Source: Acidimicrobiales bacterium
Lineage (GTDB): Bacteria > Actinomycetota > Acidimicrobiia > Acidimicrobiales > Poriferisodalaceae
Length of the DNA: 49,789 nucleotides
Assembly (NCBI GenBank): GCA_030743005.1
Contig: JASLTG010000020.1
Coordinates: 1 to 49,789, forward strand
Direction of reading: 5' to 3'
The notes under the pieces are model-generated. The model ran no database searches and was not told where the DNA came from. It saw only the letters and a list, made by a program, of their open reading frames with translations. Shown piece by piece: positions 1 to 6,368 of this stretch (positions are counted from its first letter, which is position 1; the number at the start of each line of letters is the position of its first letter). The translations under genes and the position numbers were made by a program.

Positions 1-79
1 TCGCTACTGCATGAACTCGGCGTCTCTGCGGTTTGCCCCACAAGAGGCTGGATAAATCTGAACAGGGTCAAAGCGGCTT
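1..79. other. left window edge, no gene recognised
   Basis: These bases lie downstream of the stop codon of the MerR-type gene. Short open frames cross the plus strand here, but none gives a recognisable protein end. No tRNA, hairpin with a T run or repeat was seen. A neighbouring gene may end just outside the window. Confidence 0.4.
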
Positions 80-568
80 TTAGCCAGTCGCCTGAATTCT
101 GTCTTCGGCCGCCGGGAACAAGTTGATGATGGCGTTATCTAACTCTTCCTTGACTCCAGCAAGAGGAAGCACGTTGAGTACTCCCTGACCTTGGTGTATC
201 AAATCAATAATTTCTTCACCTGACACGAGCAAAGGTGAAGAACCGTTGATTACGAGATTGGCTGAGGCAACATCTGCGCCTAGGTTTTCTCGCAAATAAG
301 AAAAGACGCCCCGCACCATCTCAAGTCTGATGCCGGCGTCAAGCAGAGTCTTAACAACTTTGAGTTCAAGAAGGTCCTGGTAGGAGTAGCTGCGCCTACT
401 TCCGCTTCCTTGGGCATCGGCCAGCGAAGGACGAATGAGATCGGTACGCGCCCAATAATCAAGTTGGCGGTAGGTGATGCCCACCAATTCTGCCGTCCGT
501 TTTCCAGAAAAACCTGATGCCACTGTGCTCTCAGTCAAGGTTGTGCCTCCGTCTCGATTAGCCACCAT
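80..568 (-). CDS. MerR-family transcriptional regulator, McdR/FtsR-like
   Basis: A DNA-binding regulator with an N-terminal winged helix of the MerR type. The core ITYRQLDYWARTDLIRPS is the recognition region usual for the actinobacterial MerR proteins that sit beside garA and DUF151. The M. tuberculosis relatives are Rv1828 and Rv1830, and Rv1830 is linked to cell division. The C-terminal half is a short helical effector or dimer region without cysteines suited to metal sensing. It is the last gene of the gcvH-FHA-DUF151 run. I chose the ATG at 568 (162 residues), which leaves about 20 residues before the helix-turn-helix. A TTG at 634 and GTGs at 607 and 577 are also open, and none has a good ribosome binding site. 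The family is secure; the target is not visible. Confidence 0.85.
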   Translation of the reverse strand: MVANRDGGTTLTESTVASGFSGKRTAELVGITYRQLDYWARTDLIRPSLADAQGSGSRRSYSYQDLLELKVVKTLLDAGIRLEMVRGVFSYLRENLGADVASANLVINGSSPLLVSGEEIIDLIHQGQGVLNVLPLAGVKEELDNAIINLFPAAEDRIQATG

Positions 569-640
569 GCTGATCACATTGATGAAACTACGTCGGTGTG
601 ATGCCACAGTACGAGTAAAAGCGATACCAAGCAACCACCC

Positions 641-690
641 TTCGCGCGATATTTCGCGCGCTCTGCGCGAAAAACTGCCCTATTTCAGGG
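641..690. promoter_or_regulatory. CG-rich inverted and direct repeats upstream of the MerR gene
   Basis: Between the DUF151 stop and the MerR start lies a perfect 8-bp inverted repeat, TTTCGCGC at 652-659 and GCGCGAAA at 665-672, with a 5-nt spacer. A direct copy of TTCGCGCG sits at 641-648 and again at 653-660. A second small hairpin, CCCT-ATTTC-AGGG, follows at 678-690. It could be an operator for the regulator itself or an RNA hairpin in the intergenic transcript. There is no T run typical of a terminator. Confidence 0.45.
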
Positions 691-697
691 ACTTGAG

Positions 698-1195
698 CTA
701 GAAATCGTCAGGATTGACATCATCCAGAAACTGTTTGAACTCATCAAGCAACTCATCCGGATCATTGTCGGAACCTCCATCGGAGGGGTGTTCCTCAATA
801 ACTTGCCCGGCCTCAGCAAGAACATCTTCAGAAGCATAAATGGGCGTGTCCGTGCGGACGGCAATCGCTATCGCATCACTCGGCCTGGCGGAAATCGTGC
901 GGGCTTCGCCCCCGACCTGGAGCTCGATTTCCGCAAAAAAAGTTCGCTCGCGAAGCTCCGTGACTACAACTCCGATAATGGTCGCCTGAAGCTCCTCTAA
1001 CATCGCCACCAGCAAATCATGGGTGAGCGGCCGCGCAAGCCGAATTCCCTCAATTCCTCGATGAATGGCGTGAGCCTCGGGCGTGTCGATAACAACGGGT
1101 AGCACCCTGCCCTGGCCTTCGGTCTCTCTCAATAACAGAAGAGGGCTGTTGGATGGCAACTCAACTTGTACCCCGAGTAACTCCATCTCAATCAT
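698..1195 (-). CDS. DUF151 family protein (bifunctional nuclease-like)
   Basis: A 165-residue protein of the DUF151 family. Plant and Thermotoga members have been studied as nucleases or structural homologues, but the role in Actinobacteria is not settled. The N-terminal strand MEMELLGVQVELPSNSPLLL and the central ARPSDAIAIAVRTDTPIYAS are the family hallmarks. The C-terminal tail is very acidic (Asp/Glu rich, about residues 135-165). ATG at 1195 gives the expected length; an in-frame ATG at 1186 is an alternative. The gene lies between the FHA gene and the MerR gene, as Rv1829 does in M. tuberculosis. The family assignment is firm; the biochemical role here is unknown. Confidence 0.88.
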   Translation of the reverse strand: MIEMELLGVQVELPSNSPLLLLRETEGQGRVLPVVIDTPEAHAIHRGIEGIRLARPLTHDLLVAMLEELQATIIGVVVTELRERTFFAEIELQVGGEARTISARPSDAIAIAVRTDTPIYASEDVLAEAGQVIEEHPSDGGSDNDPDELLDEFKQFLDDVNPDDF

Positions 1196-1234
1196 GATCT
1201 GACCTTAGTTGGGATGTTGGGCACTAACTCGTCT

Positions 1235-1699
1235 TCAACTACTCGAGGAAACGAGATAAAGCAGTTTGAACTTACCGATCTGTAGTTCGTCGCCATTGGT
1301 AAGTGATACTTCACTGTCTTCTAGCCGCTGCCCATTGAGGTAGGTTCCGTTCAAAGACCCCACATCCCTAATCATGTATCCCGTGTTGCTTGTTGATAAC
1401 TCAACGTGACGACGCGAAACAGTGATGTCGTCGAGAAATATGTCACTATCGGGGTGGCGGCCAACGGTCATCAACTCTGAAGTAATCGCATAACGGGTAC
1501 CAGCTTGGTGTCCGCTTGCAACGACCAATGCTGCACCTGTTGACGGTGTTTGGAAGTCGACACTTTCAGGACTATCGCCGAGTGATTCAAGTGCCTCGGT
1601 GCTGGCCTCTTCCACAGAGCTCATCGGTCGGCCACAACTGGAGCAGAACCTTGATCCACCCGCATTTGAATGTCCGCACGCTTCACATGATTGATTCAT
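1235..1699 (-). CDS. garA: FHA-domain protein, GarA-like, with N-terminal zinc ribbon
   Basis: A small cytoplasmic signalling protein. Residues 5-22 form a zinc ribbon (C5, C8, C19, C22). After a linker, an FHA domain covers about 60-150 with the phosphothreonine-binding signatures GRHPDSDIFLDD, SRRHVEL and VGSLNGTYLNG. The FHA part is very close to mycobacterial GarA, which binds and restrains 2-oxoglutarate-using enzymes and is switched off by phosphorylation of an N-terminal threonine motif. That motif is not seen; the zinc ribbon occupies the position. ATG at 1699 has an AGGAG ribosome binding site inside the end of gcvH, 3 nt away, which implies co-transcription. Binding to 2-oxoglutarate enzymes is an inference from GarA. 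Confidence 0.88.
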   Translation of the reverse strand: MNQSCEACGHSNAGGSRFCSSCGRPMSSVEEASTEALESLGDSPESVDFQTPSTGAALVVASGHQAGTRYAITSELMTVGRHPDSDIFLDDITVSRRHVELSTSNTGYMIRDVGSLNGTYLNGQRLEDSEVSLTNGDELQIGKFKLLYLVSSSS

Positions 1700-1702
1700 T
1701 TA

Positions 1703-2095
1703 TTACTCCTCGCTCTCTTCAACAACGAAGGATTTGTAGCTTTCAGCATCCATCAACCCGTCAAGTTCACCTTCGGCGCTGGTTTGAATCGCACAAAGCC
1801 AACCATCACCATAGGGATCCTCATTGACGAGTTCGGGGTGGTCTTCTAAGGCAGCGTTGACCTCTATGACCTCGCCCGACACAGGAGCGAACACATCAGA
1901 TACCGACTTTGTCGACTCAATCTCGCCGAAAGCAGAATTGGCTGACACCACTAATCCAACCTCAGGAAGTTCCACATAGACCACATCGCCAAGGGCATCT
2001 TGGGCGAAATCGGTAATACCAATGCGCGCTAGGGAACCTTCCATGCGCACCCACTCATGGTCACTCGAATATCGGAGTTCAACAGGCGTATCCAT
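1703..2095 (-). CDS. gcvH: glycine cleavage system H protein
   Basis: The lipoyl carrier of the glycine cleavage complex, which shuttles the aminomethyl group between the P, T and L proteins. At 130 residues it has normal length. The lipoylated lysine is K63 in the conserved context EIESTKSVSD, and the N-terminal YSSDHEWVR and central VYVELPEVG are typical. The genes for P and T proteins are not in this window; in M. tuberculosis gcvH is likewise next to garA and apart from the others. Only 41 nt separate it from pgsA upstream, too little for a glycine riboswitch, and none was seen. Confidence 0.96.
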   Translation of the reverse strand: MDTPVELRYSSDHEWVRMEGSLARIGITDFAQDALGDVVYVELPEVGLVVSANSAFGEIESTKSVSDVFAPVSGEVIEVNAALEDHPELVNEDPYGDGWLCAIQTSAEGELDGLMDAESYKSFVVEESEE

Positions 2096-2136
2096 GTTCC
2101 CAACCTATCCCACTAAGACAGTTGGTGGACCTACGG

Positions 2137-2742
2137 TTATCGGCCGGCGCGACCGTGTCGCAGCGCCTCTCTGGCTGCAGGCACGTATGTCACCCCTGAC
2201 CAGTAGTGAATTGGTAGTCCAGTAACAACACAAACCCAAGCTCCTGCTGCAAAAAAAGGAGCCAAAAACACGTCGCTCTCCCCAGCTAAGAAAAATGGGA
2301 ATGCAAACATAAGTAAGAAGGTGCCCGTCTTACCCCACCATGTCACTTCGATTTTTCTAGCGCCGAGTGCAGCTAACAACAATGCTGCCACAGCCACTAA
2401 ACCCTCCCTAACAAGAGCCAACCAGGCGATCCATCCAGGCACTGATCCGTCGAGCCAGATAGCAAAAATTCCCACTAACAACATGAGGCGGTCCGCTGTC
2501 GGATCCAAGATCTTTCCCAGTTCACTGACTTGGTCGAATTTTCTAGCGATATAGCCGTCCACCCAGTCACTCGCGCCTAAGGCGCCGAGTAGGAGAGCAG
2601 CTGCCCAACGGTCCTCAACTGAAAAAAGGAGCCATAAAAATACAGGGATACAACCGAGCCGAATAAGACTGATCAAGTTTGGAACCGTGAACGGTCGCCA
2701 CGGTAACTGCTGCTCAGACATCATCTGCATCGTAGGCTTCAT
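2137..2742 (-). CDS. pgsA: CDP-alcohol phosphatidyltransferase, probable PGP synthase
   Basis: An integral membrane enzyme that moves a phosphatidyl group from CDP-diacylglycerol to an alcohol, probably glycerol-3-phosphate, to make phosphatidylglycerophosphate. The signature D-x2-DG-x2-AR-x8-G-x3-D-x3-D is complete (D59, D62, G63, A66, R67, G76, D80, D84), followed by several hydrophobic segments. The position before gcvH/garA matches pgsA2 (Rv1822) in M. tuberculosis. The ATG at 2742 is 3 bp from the opposing ATG of the HIT gene; in-frame ATGs at 2724 and 2721 could be the true start, and none has a clear ribosome binding site. The exact acceptor alcohol cannot be read from sequence. Confidence 0.88.
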   Translation of the reverse strand: MKPTMQMMSEQQLPWRPFTVPNLISLIRLGCIPVFLWLLFSVEDRWAAALLLGALGASDWVDGYIARKFDQVSELGKILDPTADRLMLLVGIFAIWLDGSVPGWIAWLALVREGLVAVAALLLAALGARKIEVTWWGKTGTFLLMFAFPFFLAGESDVFLAPFFAAGAWVCVVTGLPIHYWSGVTYVPAAREALRHGRAGR

Positions 2743-2745
2743 TTC

Positions 2746-3144
2746 ATGGCATCCGTTTTCACAATGATTATCAAAGGCGATTTACCAGGAACTTTTGTGT
2801 GGGACGACGGTCACTGCGTTGCCTTCATGTCCATCAACCCAATCTCGTATGGGCACACGTTGGTGGTACCTCGAGACGAAATCGACCAATGGATTGACGT
2901 TCCTTCCGATCTCCGACAGCACCTCTTCGAAGTCGCTAAACGAATCGGGGTCGCACAAAAGCAGGCATTCGGCAGTCAACGCATCGGAATGATCATTGCC
3001 GGATTCGAAGTACCGCATACGCACATCCATCTGATCCCCGCTAACACCATGTTAGATATGGATTTTTCACTGGCTTCTGATTCTGTCGAGACCGCAGACC
3101 TTGAAAAGGCTGCGGAGTCAATCAAATCAGCACTCGAAAGCTAA
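2746..3144 (+). CDS. HIT family nucleotide-binding hydrolase
   Basis: A histidine-triad protein of 132 residues, likely a cytoplasmic nucleotidyl hydrolase or transferase acting on adenosine phosphoramidates or dinucleoside polyphosphates. The catalytic triad motif is H91-T-H93-I-H95-LIP, and the N-terminal nucleotide-pocket pattern F-x2-I-x3-LPG is present. The ATG at 2746 leaves no room for a leader against the divergent pgsA start; the second ATG at 2764 would cut conserved residues. It ends 9 nt before the convergent SRAP gene. The physiological substrate is unknown. Confidence 0.9.
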   Translation: MASVFTMIIKGDLPGTFVWDDGHCVAFMSINPISYGHTLVVPRDEIDQWIDVPSDLRQHLFEVAKRIGVAQKQAFGSQRIGMIIAGFEVPHTHIHLIPANTMLDMDFSLASDSVETADLEKAAESIKSALES

Positions 3145-3153
3145 GTCCAAGTA

Positions 3154-3840
3154 TCACCAAAGAGTGTCGGCGGGAACAGGAGCTACGTTCTCTGGCCGAT
3201 CATGCTGAGGATTTCCCACTTTCGGATCTACCTGGTGGGCATCGAACACCTCAGTTGACTCGCTCATTACTAGGCGTTTAAGAGCCACGGAGTCATCCAT
3301 GGTTGGGTCCAACCATTCATCCCAAAGGGAAGTATTGAGCGTTAGCGGCATTCGATTATGAATCTTGGACATAAAGATGTCCGATTCTCTTGTCAGGATG
3401 ACCACAGAAGCTTGACCCTTCGACGGTCCCGGCTCCCAAATCCCTGCCATGGCCAACTGCGCATGATCCGACTTGTAGATATAAAACGGTCGCCGCCGAG
3501 TTCGTTTTTGTGCCCCCTGCCATTCATAAAATCCATCCGCTGGCACCAAGCAACGTCGATGCTTGAAGGCGTCAGAAAATGTGGGTTTCACATCAACAGT
3601 TTCGAAACGAGCATTAATTAACGTTGAAGAAGTCGAGTCGGCGGTCTGCCACTTGGGGTCTAGCCCCCATTGAAAAACTTCTATCCTGCGTTCCCGGGAA
3701 CCACCCGCAGCGACGACTCCATACACCTCTGCAGACGGAGCAACATTGTAGCTAGGGGACAGATTGCGACTTGAGGGCTGCGTCGAAAATAGAGTCTCTA
3801 ACTTCGACACCGAAGTGGTAGAGACAAACCTTCCACACAC
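3154..3840 (-). CDS. SRAP family protein (HMCES/YedK-like abasic-site crosslinker)
   Basis: A 228-residue SRAP protein. The family forms a thiazolidine crosslink between its N-terminal Cys2 and abasic sites in single-stranded DNA, shielding them during replication. All key residues are visible: Cys2 right after the initiator, N76 in LINARFET, E106 in DGFYEWQ and H161 in KIHNRMPL. The start is a GTG at 3840; it is fixed because Cys2 must become the N-terminus after methionine removal. It converges on the HIT gene and follows the ThDP enzyme gene by 22 nt on the same strand, so it may be its co-transcribed partner. A link to the SOS response is known in other bacteria, but no LexA box was seen. 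Confidence 0.93.
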   Translation of the reverse strand: MCGRFVSTTSVSKLETLFSTQPSSRNLSPSYNVAPSAEVYGVVAAGGSRERRIEVFQWGLDPKWQTADSTSSTLINARFETVDVKPTFSDAFKHRRCLVPADGFYEWQGAQKRTRRRPFYIYKSDHAQLAMAGIWEPGPSKGQASVVILTRESDIFMSKIHNRMPLTLNTSLWDEWLDPTMDDSVALKRLVMSESTEVFDAHQVDPKVGNPQHDRPENVAPVPADTLW

Positions 3841-3862
3841 CCGCTAAGCACCTACAGAGCGG

Positions 3863-5503
3863 TCAAACATAAGTGGAGCCCTTCATTCCAGTTCGGTCCT
3901 GTCGAATCTCTACGTTTACTAATGCCGGCTTACCGGACTCGAACGCCCTTGCAATGGCTGGCGCTATTTCCTCTGGCGCTACAACATGTTCGCCATGCCC
4001 GCCTAAAGCTTCGACAACTAGGTCGTATCTAGTGCGATTCAACTCAACCGCGACAAGCCGATCCTCGCCGTAAAGCATCCCTTGGGGTCTCATCATCTGA
4101 CCCCACGCAGCATCGTTACCAACAATCCCAACGATCGGAAGGCCAAAACGGACTGCTGTGTCAAATTCAAATCCATTGAGGCCAAAGGAGCCATCCCCAT
4201 ACACAATTAGCACGCGCTTGTCAGGGTGAGCTTTCTGAGCGGCCAAAGCAAAGGGCATCCCAACTCCAAGCGTTCCTAAGGGTCCCGGATCCATCCAAGT
4301 GCCATTTCGTGGCACCTGGATGACTTTGGACGCCTGGGCAACAATGTCGCCACCATCACCTATAACGATCATGTCATCGGACACACATTCAGCTATTTCT
4401 CGACACAAACGAAGCGGATCGATTGGTACCTCTTCACTATCCATCTGATCGCGTCGAGCGCTATCAAGTTCTTGTTCCCGTTTACGCAACTGATCTCGGT
4501 ATCCCGACACATCGACCGTCAACTGTCGATCCTCTATTTCTTGAGTCATCAATCGGAAGTTCATCCCGATGTTGCCAACAAGTCCAAGGTCCGCTGCTCG
4601 ATTATCACCTATCAGAGTCTCATCTATATCCATTTGGATAATCGCAGCTGACGACGGAATCGACCTACCGAACTTCATCCGAAAATCTAAAGGGGTGCCC
4701 GCGAGGATCACCAAATCTGATTTTTCAAGCGCTTCCTTTCGAGTCAAGGAAAGGAATGAAGGATGTTCCCAAGAGATCTCCCCCCTGGCCATTCCATTTA
4801 CGAAACAGGGAACACCTGTTTTCTCGAGAAAAGCTGCGAGGTGTTCCCCTCCCTCGCTCCACTTAAGAGAAGTCCCAGCCATAACCATTGGAGTTGCGGC
4901 CTTGGACAGCAAATCAACGCTTTCCGCTATGAGGTGGCTCGGCGCAGTCGATGCGACCCTGTAGTCCCGAAACTTGGGGACTTGAATTTTTTCTAGGTCC
5001 ACCTCTCCATGGAGCACATCCATAGGGATCTCAAGAAACGCTGGACCAGGAACTCCACTGAGAGCGACGCGGATACCTGCCTCCATGTATTCGCCGATCC
5101 GCGAGGTTTGATAACAAGCCTCAGCCCATTTAGATATTGGCTTCATGAGCGAAACATGGTCCATTTCCTGCAAGGAGCCGCGTCGTATGTGACGAAATGG
5201 TCCTTGCCCTCCAATAACTAAGATTGGCGAATTAGCTCGCCACGCATTTGCTACCCCCGTGACACCGTCAGTAACGCCCGGTCCTGCAGTAAGAATTGCT
5301 ACGCCGACCTTTCCCGGGTGGAGGCGAGCCCAAGCATCAGCAGCGTGAACAGCAGCTTGTTCGTGTCGGACGTCGACAACTTCAATGTCCTCGTCGAGGC
5401 AGCCGTCATAGATTCCCATGACGTGGCCTCCAGATAGAGTGAACACGCAGTCCACTCCAGCGGCCTTCAAGACTTTGGCAACCAATTTCCCGCCGTGCGT
5501 CAT
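3863..5503 (-). CDS. ilvG: thiamine diphosphate-dependent enzyme, IlvG/acetolactate synthase-like
   Basis: A 546-residue three-domain ThDP enzyme. The N-terminal pyrimidine-binding domain has the catalytic glutamate E48 in DVRHEQAA; the C-terminal domain has the ThDP motif from GDGSFG (436) to N463. The start VFTLSGGHVMGIYDGC closely follows M. tuberculosis IlvG (Rv1820), which also lies near pgsA2, gcvH and garA. The family also includes oxalyl-CoA decarboxylase and 2-hydroxyacyl-CoA lyase, so acetolactate synthesis is not certain. No small regulatory subunit is adjacent. ATG at 5503 has a strong GGGAGG site about 9 nt upstream. It diverges from thrB over 58 nt. Confidence 0.85.
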   Translation of the reverse strand: MTHGGKLVAKVLKAAGVDCVFTLSGGHVMGIYDGCLDEDIEVVDVRHEQAAVHAADAWARLHPGKVGVAILTAGPGVTDGVTGVANAWRANSPILVIGGQGPFRHIRRGSLQEMDHVSLMKPISKWAEACYQTSRIGEYMEAGIRVALSGVPGPAFLEIPMDVLHGEVDLEKIQVPKFRDYRVASTAPSHLIAESVDLLSKAATPMVMAGTSLKWSEGGEHLAAFLEKTGVPCFVNGMARGEISWEHPSFLSLTRKEALEKSDLVILAGTPLDFRMKFGRSIPSSAAIIQMDIDETLIGDNRAADLGLVGNIGMNFRLMTQEIEDRQLTVDVSGYRDQLRKREQELDSARRDQMDSEEVPIDPLRLCREIAECVSDDMIVIGDGGDIVAQASKVIQVPRNGTWMDPGPLGTLGVGMPFALAAQKAHPDKRVLIVYGDGSFGLNGFEFDTAVRFGLPIVGIVGNDAAWGQMMRPQGMLYGEDRLVAVELNRTRYDLVVEALGGHGEHVVAPEEIAPAIARAFESGKPALVNVEIRQDRTGMKGSTYV

Positions 5504-5561
5504 AGCACTAACCCTCCCTAACTCCGTTCACAGCTGACTATAGAACTGTACGCTGCGTTGG

Positions 5562-6368
5562 ATGCGTGTAACTGTCCCTGCATCTTCCGCCAATATCGGG
5601 CCCGGTTTCGACTGCCTGGCGGTTGCCCTTGACCTGCCATTTCACCTAGACGTGGGTGAACCTCAAGGAGAAGCCACAAAACTCGACGACAATCACCCTG
5701 CCACCAAGTCTTTTATAGATGGTGGTGGAGAAGGACCCTTATTTGCGGAAACTCTCATCCCGCCAGGTAAAGGACTGGGCTTTTCAGGAGCGGCTCGTGT
5801 AGCGGGTCTCGCTGCAGCATCATTGCAAAGATCCGGTTCCATTCACTTCGCCGATTTGCTGATGCGATCAGGAGAACTTGAGGGGCACTCCGACAACGTT
5901 GCTGCTTCGATCTATGGCAGCGTTACGGCTACTAACGAGAATTCGATCGTTCGATTGAAGTGCCCATCTCAGTTGGATGTAGTGGTATGGATCCCCGATG
6001 GAAAAACTGCTACCGATTCTTCGAGAAATCAACTGCCGGCTTCGGTCTCATTCGAAGTTGCTACTCAAGCCCTAGGTAGAAGTTCAGTTTTGGTAGCAGC
6101 GATTGCCTCCGGGGATCTGGCAGCCATGCGGCAATGTTGCGTCGATGATCTCCATCAACCAACCCGTCTGGCAGCTTCACCCCAGTCGGCTCAGGCATTA
6201 AAGGTGGCTCTCGAAAACGGCGCGTCCGCTGCTTGGCTCAGCGGTTCGGGGCCAACAATCGCTGCCTTTGTCGACAGTGGTGACGCAGAGCAACTCAGAC
6301 AGGTTCTCCCCGGTTCCGGCCACAGCAAAATTCTGAAAGTTGCTCCGCACGGTATCTACGTCAGCTGA
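5562..6368 (+). CDS. thrB: homoserine kinase (GHMP kinase family)
   Basis: Phosphorylates homoserine in threonine synthesis; GHMP fold. N-terminal VPASSANIGPGFDCLAVALD is the homoserine kinase signature, GHSDNVA (108-114) is present, and LSGSGPTIAAF is the C-terminal glycine motif. The phosphate-binding loop reads GKGLGFSGAA (69-78), where most family members have GLGSS, so one serine is replaced by F74. At 268 residues it is shorter than the usual 300 or so. The gene stands alone, without thrA or thrC. A TATAGA element at 5539-5544, about 18 bp before the ATG, may be the -10 of a nearly leaderless promoter. Its stop overlaps leuS tail to tail by 8 bp. Another small-molecule GHMP kinase is possible. 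Confidence 0.82.
   Translation: MRVTVPASSANIGPGFDCLAVALDLPFHLDVGEPQGEATKLDDNHPATKSFIDGGGEGPLFAETLIPPGKGLGFSGAARVAGLAAASLQRSGSIHFADLLMRSGELEGHSDNVAASIYGSVTATNENSIVRLKCPSQLDVVVWIPDGKTATDSSRNQLPASVSFEVATQALGRSSVLVAAIASGDLAAMRQCCVDDLHQPTRLAASPQSAQALKVALENGASAAWLSGSGPTIAAFVDSGDAEQLRQVLPGSGHSKILKVAPHGIYVS

Noticed and set aside
2096..2136. Glycine riboswitch before gcvH
   Set aside because: Only 41 nt are available and no paired aptamer elements are visible.
6361..6368. Tail-to-tail 8-bp overlap of thrB and leuS as a regulatory device
   Set aside because: Overlapping stop codons of convergent genes are ordinary in compact genomes.
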